From Marsupella aquatica (taxonomy: Eukaryota; Marchantiophyta), in contig OZ316895.1 of NCBI GenBank assembly GCA_973895155.1, positions 8,060,001-8,124,000 on the forward strand: a stretch of DNA of 64,000 bases. The letters run 5' to 3'. Positions 37,601-49,415 of the stretch are shown here, piece by piece. Position 1 is the first letter of the stretch. Each line of letters begins with the position of its first letter. The notes beneath the pieces are model-generated. The model saw nothing but the letters and a program-made list of their open reading frames with translations. It did no database searches and had not been told where the DNA came from. Made by a program: the position numbers and the translations under genes.

Positions 37601-40600
37601 TCGGGATCCTCTGGAGCCTCCGGCACTGGTTCGTCCCTCCCGTAGACCTCTTGAAGATGGACTAGTTGCGAGTAAGCACCATTTGGTTTACGAATCAGCT
37701 CATCGTGTGTTCCTGCAAAACCAACGAGATGGTCACCTTCTATCAACAGATTTCTCGACTTTCCATTCAGAGCAGAGAAACCAAAATTGAATGCTCGGCT
37801 CGAAATGGTAAACCGTGCAATGTGTGAGCAAAAGAAGTTGACCTGTTTCAACTATTACACCACGTTGGATTACAGCTATCATGTCTGCATTCCTGATAGT
37901 CGTCAGCCTGTGCGCTACAACCGCAGTGGTTCGGTCTGTCATGACTCTCTCCAGAGCATCTTGGACCACACGCTCGGACTCGGCATCCAATGCACTCGTA
38001 GCCTCGTCCAATAGAAGAATACGAGGGTTCTTCAGGATGGCTCGAGCAATCGCCACACGTTGCTTCTGGCCACCCGAGAGCTGAATTCCACGCTCCCCGA
38101 CCAGTGTTTCATATCCCTGGGATATTAACGACCCAAAAAGTAAACGTCATTGACATACTCGACCGTTTATAAAGCACGTACTCCACTCCCATTTCAATGA
38201 CAAATCAGGATGCTGCATTGACCTTTTCCTGTGTTAGCGACCATACCAAAATTCGAAAATGCGGATTGAGACTCTCGTTCACTTTTGTGGGACACTGCTA
38301 CGATTCAATTGAAAGCTACTCTTACCGTGTGAATTCTTGTGATGAACTTCGAGGCATTAGCAAGTACCGCCGCATTCTTGATTTCCTCCAGACTTGCATT
38401 TTCCTTCCCATATGCAATATTCTCTCTAACAGATGTGCTGAATAAAACAGGCTCCTGGCTCACGAGGCCTATTTGTTGGCGCAGCCATTTCAACTGAATA
38501 GTCTTGATATCCACCCCATCCAGCAGCACTAACCCGGAAACTGGGTCATAAAATCTCTCTATCAAACTCACCACTGTGGATTTCCCACTCCCACTCTCAC
38601 CTACGAGAGCCACTGTCTTGCCTGCTGGAATGGATAGAGAGAACTTGGAAAAGACAAGTACGTCTGGCCGCGTTGGGTAGCGGAAGTCTACTTCTCGGAG
38701 CTCAACATCTCCTTTGACCTTTTCGGGAACTAATCCACTCTCATCAGAGACATCGATCACAGGAACTCTTTTAATGACTTCGAATATCGTGTAGGCTGCC
38801 CCTTTACCAGCCCCAACTGCAGTCAAAGATGGAGAAGCCTGACCCAATGACCTGAGTGAACACAAAGAAGGGTTATGAGCACGTGCTTATTCGAGAAAAT
38901 CTGTCTTGATTTTAGATTCAAAAATCAGAAGGCAGACCGAGACACAGTAAATACGCTTCCTTCTTTTATGTGTAGAACGAGTGTCTTAAGTTACCGAAAC
39001 CTTTCTTTGAGAACAGTTCAGATTCTCTAAATTGGAACAGATCCCTCGAGAACTTCATTTTACAATGGTTCTGCAAAACATTCCCAAGGAACAAATTATA
39101 CTGAGACGAGTTCAAAAACCAGCCAGCCACTGACTGTTTACTCGACATTAATCAGCAATGAAGCAAGAAGGGTGCAGGTTTTCGTACATGGCTCCAGTCA
39201 ATACTGCAAATATCACGTTGGTGACTTCGCCTCCGTTTAGACTTCCGTTGAGAACAAGCTTCGATCCATACCAAAGCGCTAGCGAATAAGATGCGAACAA
39301 AGTGCCAATGAGGAGCCCAAAACCCAACCCGCCAGCGAGGCCCTCCCACATGCCTGCCTTCTCTGCCCTCTGCAAGTTGTTGTCATAATCTTGCACTGTC
39401 TTTTCCTCCCCTGTGTAGGATGCCACCTGCAATACGATTGCGAGGTGCAACACCGTTATCTTTTGGCATAACAGGATCTCGTGCCCAGACCAGATCACAC
39501 GACCGATAGTACTACCGGTATTGGGAAAAGAAGAGAGCAGGAGATTGGGATTTTTAGAACTAGAAATTACTCCAGCTGAACAGTGCGAGCTGATCACGAG
39601 TCTAGAACCATGTCAAAGAAGAAAAACTGCTGCCTTAAACCGCATAGCTTGAAACCAAGACATCTCATAAATAACCTACTCAGCAATTAGTTTCGCAAGT
39701 ATGTAGAGGCAACTTTGTAGTGTCATCGTTGCATGAAGAGATAGGTCATGACATTGTCAGAATCAGCGTCTAAGCAAAAACGAAACTGCTCAAACAACTT
39801 CGCGATTACGTGATTCAACCCACCGTTCTGATGGCACCGATTGCTTGCTCCACTACGGCACCAGCCGAAGCATAGGCAGTTTGCGACATATTTGTGGTTT
39901 TCGAGATGAAAATGGCCATCATGCCACCAGAGATGACTAAAATAGGCATGACTGCCATTAACACAAGGGTAAGCTTCCAGCTCCTGATGAAGGCCACTAC
40001 AAAGCCACCAACGAAGGATGCAACCAGCTGAATAAATTTGCCCACCTGTGGAAAGAGTAGCATAAGTTTACGAAAGTTTCACGTGGAAATTTCACATGGA
40101 AATTAAAAATATGTACAACGAGCAGTGAACAATTGTTGGCCATTCTTCAAGCTTCGAGGAAAACCTATCGCAATACGCTAACAAGAGATCAGAGACATTT
40201 TCAATCACGTTGCAAACCTCGGGCCCACCAATCTCAATGTTGTGAAAAGTAAACGACAAAATGAAGCAGACTGGATTCAAGACCTTTTCCCCTAAGGCCT
40301 CCCGGATGACAACAGTGTCCCCAGACATTCTTGTTATGACCTCTCCGGTTGATGTGTCAGTGTCGAAGAAAGAGATATCTTGTCGCAAAATTGCTCTCAA
40401 ATACTTACGCCTAATTCGAGCAGCCTGTCTCTCTCCTGCTATTGTCCAACAAGCCACTTCTGCAATACAGAATCAAAGCAAAAAAGCTAATCTTAGCAAT
40501 CTCATCAAACGCATCAACTATTGGACAGTGTGCTGTAAGAAATTTTGAATTCAATTCATAAGAGGCAGACTGCCCTGGGTGTCGAAGATGTTTCTTTGTT

Positions 40601-41685
40601 TCTGACATTCTGCAAACCTTCCTATATGAGAAAGTGTAGCATCTGCTCTGTTGACCTCGGGGGTCCTCTTTCGGAATCAATCTCTATTTTGTTTTTAGCG
40701 TCTCCTTTATTTATTTTTGAGGGTTGAGCAGTGCTGCCATCTATTTAATTTTTATATAAACAAAGAATTGGTAAATTCAACACATTTTCGTTTCCAATCT
40801 CCTTGAGTTTAGGAGAGACAATTCGGGGATCTAACACACCCAAGTAGCCTGCGATTCCGCCCCCGACTCCCAGATATAAAAAATTTAACACCACCTGCGC
40901 ATTTGTTCCACAATTGATTTTTAGACCTACATAAAACCCCAGCGATCTGTCGAAACGTGAGACAGAGGAATTGACAAGAAAGTGAGTATAAGAGGAACCG
41001 CCGGCCGGCCAACCAGTTATTTGAGATACACGAGCTAGCCTCAAACCGTCACGAATAAGCATTGATCAAACTACAGGGAAGTCATGATTGGATTGGAACG
41101 GATCAACTAGCTACGCCAATATAAGCACAGGGATGGGGAGAAATCAAATTTAAATTTTTTGAAAACTAAAATTCGATGAGTTAGACGGCAGTTCTCGGGA
41201 GCGATCATAATATTAAAGTGTTCAAGACTGCATACCTTGTTAACATCGTGGACCAATTGATGAGTACTGACACCGTAATTCTGGCCAAATGCGTTGATGA
41301 GGTCTCCGAACAGCAAAGTCATGAGAGATTGTGTGAGCCCGGCGCCAATCGCACCTATCGATCCCACGATCATGAGCAGTACATCTGTCCCGTCTGCAAA
41401 TCCAAACAGCTTCAGCAGTGATACAGTTTGAATCGTCTCATTCTTCCTTTTACTCTCCAAGTCCGATGTAGAGTCCTTCGCATCATCATCACCACTTTTG
41501 CCTCCGGAGGCAACAAGAACTTCCGGGTCTCCTCCGTTACCACGACTAATCTTCCCTAAATCTTCGTTCTCCGTGGCCACAGACCTTCCTGGTGTCTTGT
41601 CTGGAGATGCATTGAAGATTCTATCCTCAGAAGTAGTGGGATAGACTGCTGCAGTCGGAAGCCCGTCACCCGCTGGATCCGCCAT
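34635..41685 (-). CDS. ABC transporter B family, full-length P-glycoprotein type (tandem copy 2)
   Basis: Paralogue of the gene at 21567-28480 with the same 12-exon structure: 41685-41236, 40894-40840, 40459-40284, 40045-39824, 39426-39188, 38851-38326, 38116-37843, 37712-36941, 36785-36557, 36233-35967, 35801-35538 and 35279-34635. Every exon except the eighth has the same length as in copy 1. Exon 8 is 33 nt longer. The total is 4119 nt, 1372 residues, all in frame. Walker A, Q-loop, LSGGQ, Walker B and H-loop are intact in both nucleotide-binding domains. Differences concentrate in the N-terminal tail, the NBD1-TMD2 linker and a few membrane-segment residues. NBD2 is almost unchanged. That pattern fits retained transport activity with possible drift in regulation or substrate range (inference). 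No expression evidence can be read from sequence. Confidence 0.93.
37464..37535 (-). repeat. 36-bp duplication inside ABCB gene 2 linker
   Basis: On the plus strand two units start 'cgctg.gccttg.cgag' at 37464 and 37500 and end 'taaaactaccac'. They encode two versions of a GGSF..SxR-type Ser-rich segment in the linker after NBD1. ABCB gene 1 has a single copy, so this accounts for its 11-residue shorter linker. Confidence 0.85.
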
Positions 41686-41926
41686 TTTGAAACGAAGCCT
41701 CAGAAAGAAAGATCAAACGCCTCAAACCACTTTGCTCCTCCGTTCAAACCCGAACCTCACCTTCAATTATCCATAGAGTTACGGAGACATGAGGTACTAG
41801 TAGTGCAGAACGATGGAAAAAATGAGTATCCACAAGAAATCCCGCAGGTCTCGAAGCAGCTCAAGCCCTACAACAGAACCTCAGCTCGTGCGAAAGCTGT
41901 TGCGCAGCTTCATATCAAGCAATTTC

Positions 41927-41934
41927 TGACGTCA
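41927..41934. promoter_or_regulatory. TGACGTCA palindrome upstream of ABCB gene 2
   Basis: The same CRE/as-1-type core as at 28721, 242 bp upstream of the ATG. Here it is followed by CGTA, giving an overlapping ACGT core (TCACGTAG) that copy 1 lacks. bZIP binding is inferred from the motif. Confidence 0.5.
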
Positions 41935-43045
41935 CGTAGCACATCTCGTATTCGATATGTCCATTTTGAATTTAAGCTGTCGACCTTCTTGAGACTCCCG
42001 GACCCACAACTGCCAAAAGATCCATTACAGATTCTAAATCAGAAACGGACCTCAATTCTTTCCCACAAACAAAAATATAAGAATGCTTGAAATCTGTTAT
42101 GCCACTTGAACCATGACAGAACTCGAAGCAAATTATTAAACAAGTTGTACCATAAATGGAGTCAAAGGAATGGAGCAAAGAAATATGCGAGACAGTCTTC
42201 CTTCAAGTCAGAGCGATAAACTTACAATCCACACACGGACATAAAATACTCGCTGAATTGGTTTGAACCAATTCAAATGTGGGGCATTCCGGAACTCATT
42301 TTCGCTGCCACTAAAATCCACCTCAATTGACTTCCAGGCACAGACAGAGAAACGCAATGAAACCAATTTAAATTTCAGACACTCAAGAACTCATTTCGCC
42401 ACCATTACCCCAACGGCGAGTGTCAACCACGTTGGCTCTCGTCTGCTCAAAGCACGACAACAACGACTGCATTCTCCTCTTCAATCTCTTCGTTTGCGGT
42501 ATTCAAATCATTAGGAGCAGCTCGCAATCCGCGGCATTCGAATCTCCGGCCTGAAACGAAAACTTTACTGAGCAATCTGGGGGCCGAAGGTAGCACCAAA
42601 AGTACGGGAACTGGCAACAGGCATGGTGAATCAACCGCGTCCGGCAATGGAATGTATGATGTTCGATCTCAGGATTTCGAATGCGCAGCGGAAGAGAAAT
42701 GGATCTTGCAGTTTACCGATCCCGTTCCCTGCTGTTCAGAGCTGACACCACTGAAGGCATCACTGAAAAACAGAATTGCTGGCTCGAATTGCGGGATCTG
42801 TGCGGCAGAAGACACTGTATTTTCACAGCTTTGCCAGATAGACAGAGAGAGGAAGCCAAATTGCCAAGTTCGCAGGACAGAGAGCTTCTTGAGAATCTTG
42901 AGGGAGCGCAAATGTCCATGAGTGTCGGGAGCTGGCCTTCATGTGAACTGTTCTTGTCGTGGACCAACCTCCGCAGTGAAAAGGGAAGGCCGTCCATAAG
43001 TATCCAGATTTCTCCGGTTTGCAATTCTTGTATTGGACGTCAATA

Positions 43046-43130
43046 GAAGTATCCTGCCGTCGGTCTGTGTCCCTCTGCCTGGCTTTTGTGCAAGACTGCT
43101 TTTGTGCAAGACTGCTTTCTTTACTAATGA
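43046..43130. other. Short non-duplicated flank
   Basis: 'tttgtgcaagactgct' occurs twice in a row (about 43085 and 43102), just beyond the end of duplication copy 2. No gene. Confidence 0.5.
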
Positions 43131-43187
43131 ACTATCTATCTAGCTATCTACAACAACTATCTATCTAATGAACTATCTATCTATGTA
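43131..43187 (+). repeat. (CTAT)n microsatellite, interrupted
   Basis: Runs of ctatctatcta are interrupted by 'caacaa' and 'atgaa'. They are followed by two copies of 'caa.tataataagggatc' (about 43188 and 43289). Confidence 0.85.
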
Positions 43188-43720
43188 CAATTATAATAAG
43201 GGATCTCGCCTTGTTTTGTTCTTTGTCCCAATATCATTGTTCTTTGTCCCAATAAGAAAAAGTTCTTGGACGGGAAAGATCTATCTACAACTATAATAAG
43301 GGATCCCATAATTTTTTGTCCTTTGTCCAGATACAAAATAGCTCATGGATGAAAAAGATCCAGAGCCATTGGATTCGATTGACTGTTTTCCTGACCATTA
43401 ATGGAGGATATGTGCACCCCTGGCATCCCACTGCCCCATAAATGTCCCGGCCCAACTCGCTATGGGCTGGCCCTCCTTGCCCAGTGCAAGGCACGGGCAT
43501 AGGGCTGGCATTCAATATTAGGGACAACTGTAATTATTTAGCCCTAAAACTACAATTGTCCCTAAAACCCTGAACACTTTTGGGAAGATTGGCCCTACCC
43601 ATTTTGTTTCCTTCCCTTATTGGGTTGCATGGCCTTGGTGGACCTTGTCTCCAGGTTTGGAGTTTTTGTCTTTTGGCACTTTGAGATATATAGTATGATC
43701 CTTCGAGGGCACCTTTCTAT

Positions 43721-43851
43721 GTTCTAGTACAAGCATTTTATGTCCTTGATTGTGATTACCTTTGTAGGTTCTAGTACAAGCATTTTATGTCCTTGATTGT
43801 GATTACCTTTGTAGGTTCTAGTACAAGCATTTTATGTCCTTGATTGTGATT
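43721..43851 (+). repeat. 47-bp tandem repeat, 2.8 units
   Basis: Units start with 'gttctagtacaagcatttta' at 43721, 43768 and 43815. The first two are identical over 47 bp and the third is cut after 37 bp. The identity indicates recent expansion. Confidence 0.95.
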
Positions 43852-45582
43852 CACTCACTGCCCTGCTTTGACAGGCCCTCATCGGCTAGTGTGGCAATAA
43901 AGGGAACTGCCGCACTGAGTCCTAGGCAGGTGTCTGTGAGGAGTAGCATGTTAATAATAGGGCGTCTCTTCAGCCATACAAAAATGGCCGTAGTTTTTTC
44001 ACTAAGAAAGCCATAAATAAATGGCCATAGTCTTTTCATAGAGTTATGTAAGAAAAATAAAATTCATTAGACTCTAGAGTGACTTTTGGTGATGCCATAT
44101 GACCAATATGGCAAAAACTTATGTATTATGAATTTGGTTGTCCTTAACTGCTAAGTTGTAGTCTATTCAATAAATAAATTTTGACGTTTGAGATCCCCAC
44201 TATTAAGTTGTTTCATTAGGGGGTCTCAAATATAGTTAGGGGAGTCTCATGGCAGTCCGGGTTTAAGTTTGAGAGACACGGCTAAAAACCTCCCTGAGCA
44301 TAGCCCGTTGCGGGATTTTATGGTGTCCAGATGGCCAGTTCCCCATGTGAAAAACTGGAATCTCTGCTACTTTGTGACTTAACTGGTATCGAGGATGAGA
44401 GCGGAAAATGAGCGAGACGTCACATTATGGTCTACATGTCGGACGTCGAATTGCTGAAATGATCCACTAATTTGTGAATTCTGTAAAGAAGAGCGAATAG
44501 CTTAACTAGAACTTCTCGATCTTCTCAACTAGGTCTGTTGTGTAAACACACGATGGATGCAGAGGCTCAGGAATTGAATCTTGGTATGGCCTCATTCAAA
44601 TTTGTCAGGTTTTGGATTTCTGTATCAATTTTTAAAATGTTCTTAAACATTGTAAATTTCTCGGCATGAAAAGTTCAAGTTCTGAATTCGCATAATGAAC
44701 CCATTGACATAGTTGTGGACGGCATTCAGAGCCAGGGATTTGCATCTCCGTCAAGCAGGTTCCTTAAGTATCTTCAATTTTCTAGTGGTGGCATCATTTG
44801 GAATGCGCACTGGATTGGCTAACCGGAAGGCTTGTGATCAAAGCAAGATTGAGCCAAGACGACTGGAGCCCCATATGTTCAGTAGGTCTCTTAAATTCTA
44901 AGTTTTCTCCCCTCTTCCTTGCGTACGGTATCTCCCTCCCTCATGGCGTCATGCATATCCTTGTGCTCACTTAGTGAGCAAGCTTCTTTAAATCTCCTCT
45001 GTTAGTATATGCAACTGAGATATTAGTTGGACTAATATCTCAGTGAAGTGAAGTGACGTGTTCAAAACTTTGCTACACATGTCTGTTGTCTATTGTAGTT
45101 TGTCTGCAGTATCTTACATTTGACCAGTTGTTCACCCCATTCTGTTTTGCAAGCTATTCTGAACATGCACATCACACTCTGAGGTGTCAAATTCTTTGGA
45201 AGTCCGCCCGTAATGTTCTAGAAGAAATAATGTTACAGATTGATATGAAATGAAGCCCATATCTGCCTCGTAGATAGCGTCTGTGTCATGTTATGTGGTA
45301 TAAATGTACTGCTACGTCACCGATGAACTCGTCACCGATGAACTCGCAAAGAGTTTTGTGATTGCTGGGTTGTCTCTATTGCTTGCGAATCAGAGCATTA
45401 TTCTGCACTTTACCTGCTACATTCCAGCTTTCCAGCCCATTAATAACGCATGGGTGGCACTAGGAAGAGCCGGGGAGCCTGATTTAAGGGACGGAGACAA
45501 CCAAGTGTCATCTCACAAGTGCAATTAGGACAGGCGGTCCAGAAGGAGGGATCTCTCTTCCTGTGTTTTCTGGAAAAGATCA

Positions 45583-45583
<1 letters not shown>
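43852..45583. other. Intergenic, one weak exon candidate
   Basis: No complete gene is recognised. On the plus strand ATG at 44552 opens a short frame (MDAEAQELNL) ending at a GT near 44582. A downstream segment after 'ttgacatag' (44712-44757) continues it in phase (VVDGIQSQGFASPSS), but the next in-phase candidate meets a stop. This may be a decayed gene start or chance. Confidence 0.25.

Positions 45584-45614
<31 letters not shown>
45584..45614 (+). repeat. (CT)n microsatellite
   Basis: About 15 CT dinucleotides just past the 3' end of the J-protein pseudogene. The run also creates an artefactual RE-repeat frame on the minus strand. Confidence 0.95.
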
Positions 45615-45616
<2 letters not shown>

Positions 45617-46313
45617 AGACCCCTGGCCCGACAATCGTTCATGTCTGCCATGAAACGACCCATTGTCTCCTTCGCCAACTTCGCGTGAAGGCTCTTCAAG
45701 AGTTCCTCAACCTCCTTTAATGTAGCTTTCCGGGTCTTAATGAGATCCTCTTCCTCATTGAAGGACGGATCCCTCTGCTTCCTCGTTTCCAGGAGATCCA
45801 TGGCCAGCAGCTGTGCTATGACTCCAGCGTATCACGCAGTGCTGCCCACATTCGGAGCACTTCGTATGTCATTCTCAAACTTTTGCACTCTTGTACTGTT
45901 TGTTGCAATTGGGACAGGCAGTCAAGAGGTCGTCGAGCTCGGAAAGATCATCCTTGGGAAGGCCTTGTTATGGTCGGCTTGCGTCTGCTTATCGGAAGAA
46001 TGTTGTCTGCGCTGCAACTGAGTTTGAACGCTTCTTCAGGCCCTACAGCTTTATTTTTACCTGGAAGTAGGAGCAGAGCCTAGAGTACTGTTTGATCATG
46101 CTGTCTTCAGCTCCAGGATCAACCTGGACAATGCTGTACCAATCCATCGGTGCCTCCCAGCGCTTGCGCAGCGACGTGAACCTCCAGAACCAGTCGCATA
46201 TTAGACAAAAGTTGTGGAGTAGGAAGGAGTTCTGCGCTATAAGGGCAAACTTCTTTGCCCGATGGGCTAGTATTGTCCATTACACGAACCGGTTTATCCT
46301 TGTTACATTCCAT
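45613..46313 (-). pseudogene. J-domain (DnaJ/HSP40, plant DUF3444-like) pseudogene
   Basis: A decayed J-protein co-chaperone gene. The ATG at 46313 begins MECNKDKPVRVMD, like the MECNK(E/D)EA start typical of plant DUF3444-type J-proteins. After a frameshift a second frame gives AKKFALIAQNS. J-domain sequence follows as DWYSIVQVDP and IKQYSRL (about 46147-46085), then, in another frame, KNKAVGPEEAFKL (about 46063-46020). The HPD tripeptide that should precede KNK is missing: the sequence runs TTCCAGGTAAAAATAAAG, consistent with a small deletion. A zinc-ribbon-like TACPNCNKQYKS (about 45922-45890) comes only some 100 bases later, so most of the middle of the protein is gone. The last open piece, 45801-45613, is charged and helical (EELLKSLHAKLAKE) and not recognised. 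At least two frameshifts and loss of the catalytic motif make it non-functional. Confidence 0.7.
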
Positions 46314-47775
46314 CGCTACAATTCCAAAACCCGTATGCACCCCAAATATTTGAACTACTCCCTGTGTTCCCTCGGGAGCTTCTAAATAATGCTGTTGGCC
46401 AGAATCCTGCACCAAGTGGAAAAAGTCCGTCGGCTGGCTGAATCAAAAGATAATAATCGAAGTTTCAATCAGGCTCGCGGTAAGGGTAATTTCTTGCTTT
46501 GCGAGATGCAACGAACATTAAGTTGGTCCTCATCGCCATATTCAGTCCAAATAGGTTGACAACAGTGTACCTAAGGCCCTTTTTTTTAGAGTTTCGGTGC
46601 GCGATCGCCAGAAGAAGTGCAACGAGCCACGTTATTAATCCTGGCTGCTTCAGGATTTCTTGTGTCCCGCCATTTGTTCTATGCTGGAGCATCATGCCTT
46701 GCGAAATGGACAAACAATTCCAAGCAACTGAAAGGGGACCGACACAACAATGAACTGCTCCGCACAAGCAAACGGAAAACCAAAGAATGACACATGATCA
46801 GTAGACTCCTCTGCACAACCAAATGGAAAAACAAAGAATGACACTTCAGTAGACTCGAGGGGACGAAGAAGGAGTCGTGATGAAACTCGGATCTTACAAG
46901 AAACAGCACCACACTCCGATCCAGCTCTCTTCTCTAGCTGTAGAAAACAATCACCCAGCCACAATCTTGCTTAATTAACGAAATCTAACGAAAACTTCCG
47001 ATAGTAAAGATGCGTGTTTAAATTTGTCACGGTCTTACTCGATCCCACGCGTAGAGCGATAGCGAATTAGGTCCTCGCAGAAACCGCTAGCACGGAGTAT
47101 CGTAGAGTGTCCACACGGAGCCCAGGTGCTTCGTACTCTTTTCGCTAAGGCTGAAAGTGCATCGCAGTACGCCTCCATTGAAATTGAAGCTGAATGGAAA
47201 TTCTCCATAAAGCTTTTGCACACCTACCGACGTACTGTACAGTCATTCTCAACGACGTTGAGAAGCCAGGTACTTCTCCTGGATAGGGGACGAGAAGGGT
47301 CATTGTCTCATTCATGTGTACATTATGCGTAATCTGAGTTCGTTTACCTAGTGGTTATAGGTACAGTGCAGTAGTCTACACCACAATTCCGATGTAGGCT
47401 TCTGCACATATCTGCTCGATACAACATCGTCGACCAATGGTTGAACCATCGCAATTAAGTGTCATAATTTTACAAATTATTGACAACTTGTGTTAGAAAC
47501 ATAGTATTCTATACATGCAGTTGGTACATTTCATGTGCGGATAATTGAATTGCAAGAACAAGGGAACACACTCCAAACAATTGCGGAACTTCTGTTTCTT
47601 ACTCTGTAGATGCGGAAGAAATAGAAACCAGTGTGTTGAATTTCTTTACAAATCATCATGAATTAATATTTCTAGAGAAGAGCTATTGAAATTTCGATCC
47701 TGCGTTGGAACCTGAGAAAACTTTTACTTGACTCACTCAGTACCATTAACTTGCTCATCGTTGACAAGGGTACTC

Positions 47776-48057
47776 TCATCTGGCAGGTGTTTGTTCAATG
47801 TGGAAAGTTAAATATTCGTTGACAGCTCCTTTCAATAACCAATCGTCCGGCAGACCGAGCACTGTCCAAAGTGGCGCTTGGAAGTTCCCAACTTCGTTAA
47901 ACTCGTCTCGGGGGCCTTTTGGAGAATGCTTATATGTGAGCTCTGAGCATGATGGGTGAGGCCTACTATATGGTTCTGTCCAAGACACAATGGACTTCAG
48001 ATTCATAGCGCCAGCGGACCGCCAAGTCGCCAAAGGATGTACCCCCACAGTTAGCAT
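47776..48057 (-). CDS. Hypothetical 93-residue ORF, unrecognised
   Basis: An ATG-to-stop frame of 93 residues, rich in W, P and G (for example FQAPLWTVLGLPDDWLL). It has no signal peptide, membrane segment or known motif. It could be a terminal exon of a longer gene, a relic, or chance. There is no splice or homology support. Confidence 0.2.
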   Translation of the reverse strand: MLTVGVHPLATWRSAGAMNLKSIVSWTEPYSRPHPSCSELTYKHSPKGPRDEFNEVGNFQAPLWTVLGLPDDWLLKGAVNEYLTFHIEQTPAR

Positions 48058-48842
48058 GAGTCACTACAATTTCGTAAAGAACAAGTTTATAGGTATGAAA
48101 ATTTGAGATGAAATTAATCTAGAAATTAGATCATTCTTGGTTTGCATATATAGCTTGTGGATAGGGAGGAGATTGTTGACATACGCCCACTGTAATCCAA
48201 GTCGTATCCCCGGCATAATGAATGATTCTACCATCTTGGAATGATTGAGAGAATGATGATAGAGTTTATGAAATTTACTAGATATCAATTGAATGCTTCA
48301 CAGAGCCAATTTTATTCTTCCTAAAGACAGCAAGTAATCTTCATTTGGCCGTTGTAAAAGTCGCAAACCCGGGTGAACCGGATTCCATGTCATGATTCTT
48401 GCTGCAGCTTATAAAACGTATACTAATATGCCAGGAACTTGAAGTTGCTAGTCATTATTGATTCAGATTGTCGATTCAAAGTGTCTGATAAACGACACCA
48501 TGTTCAGACGATGAAGCCCGGATGCACAGAGAGAATTGTAACAAAACCCGGGATGGACAAAGTTTAAGACGATAAATCGAAGTTAGGTTCATTTGTCACA
48601 TTACATTGAAGTTCCCAAAATGAAGGATCTAAATTCCAGTAAGTGTACAATGCGTGAGCAGCAGAATTCGTGGCAATCTAGTTTATTTTAAATTGAAATT
48701 TCTGGAATATCGTTCCAGTTGCCTGCCGACTGCCAAGGTGATTGTCCCATTTCAATCTTCGCCTCCTGAAGTAGATTCTTGAGTGCGTTACAGATGCTGG
48801 GTAAGGAAGTGATAGCCAGAGAACAGAGCCGATTCCACTTGA

Positions 48843-49052
48843 CTAATATTTTTCATGTCCTGAGCCAGATTTCGAGACGGTCACTGTGAAGAGACGGTCT
48901 TCCATGTTACCGTCTTTCATCTTCGGTCTCCATTCGATTTGAAGTAGACCATCATCCAGCTTCTCTTTCCCTCCCTCAACTCTGCCATTCCAGCTTTGTA
49001 TGGACACGGCTCTTACGTTCCGGCTAATCCGTCTTAGAACGGGCAGGAGCAT
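48843..49052 (-). CDS. Hypothetical 69-residue ORF, possible gene relic
   Basis: An ATG-to-stop frame with protein-like composition (GRVEGGKEKLDDGLLQIEWRP, then MEDRLFTVTVSKSGSG). The charged, beta-strand-like wording suggests the C-terminal end of a once larger protein. No family is recognised and no upstream exon could be joined with confidence. Confidence 0.25.
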   Translation of the reverse strand: MLLPVLRRISRNVRAVSIQSWNGRVEGGKEKLDDGLLQIEWRPKMKDGNMEDRLFTVTVSKSGSGHEKY

Positions 49053-49415
49053 TTCAATTGAAGCAATGGGCTAGCGAAAATGTCGTGACGATCGGTAAGT
49101 ACGTCATCGCAAAACATTTCAAATTGTGCGCAAGTACTAAATTTCTGGACATTACCCATCATTGAAAAACGCTCGAAAATGTGGAAACCGAAAATTAACT
49201 GGACTATATACAAATATATTCAATTCGGTACAACATATTAACAGCCGTTTCTACAGCGTCGTTAAGACATCCCTAGCTCAACTCTCCATCGACGGTGAAA
49301 GGGTTAAAACACCCCTCGCTCTTCATCTCTCGCTCAAGGGTGTATTCTATGTTCTGTGTCAAAGCATGACTACACTTTCAAAAGAAACGCTCTGCAGCGC
49401 GAATGAAATACTTTC

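Larger units (their letters stand above)
32780..43045. repeat. Segmental tandem duplication, copy 2 (contains ABCB gene 2)
   Basis: Collinear with 18795-29880, from 'cgatcatcactccaatctgg' (about 32788) to 'ggacgtcaat' (about 43035). Orientation is the same, so the two genes are head-to-tail. Copy 2 lacks the two insertions of copy 1, which suggests they arose after the duplication. It has its own 33-bp in-frame gain in ABCB exon 8. Confidence 0.85.
46314..49415. other. Intergenic between J-protein relic and HSP70
   Basis: There is no recognised gene over about 3.1 kb. Two minus-strand frames are noted separately (47776-48057, 48843-49052). The last 300 bases before 49416 are likely the HSP70 3' UTR, since that gene runs on the minus strand. 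Confidence 0.4.

Noticed and set aside
43711-43851. CRISPR-like array
   Set aside because: The 47-bp units are contiguous, without unique spacers, and the DNA is eukaryotic.
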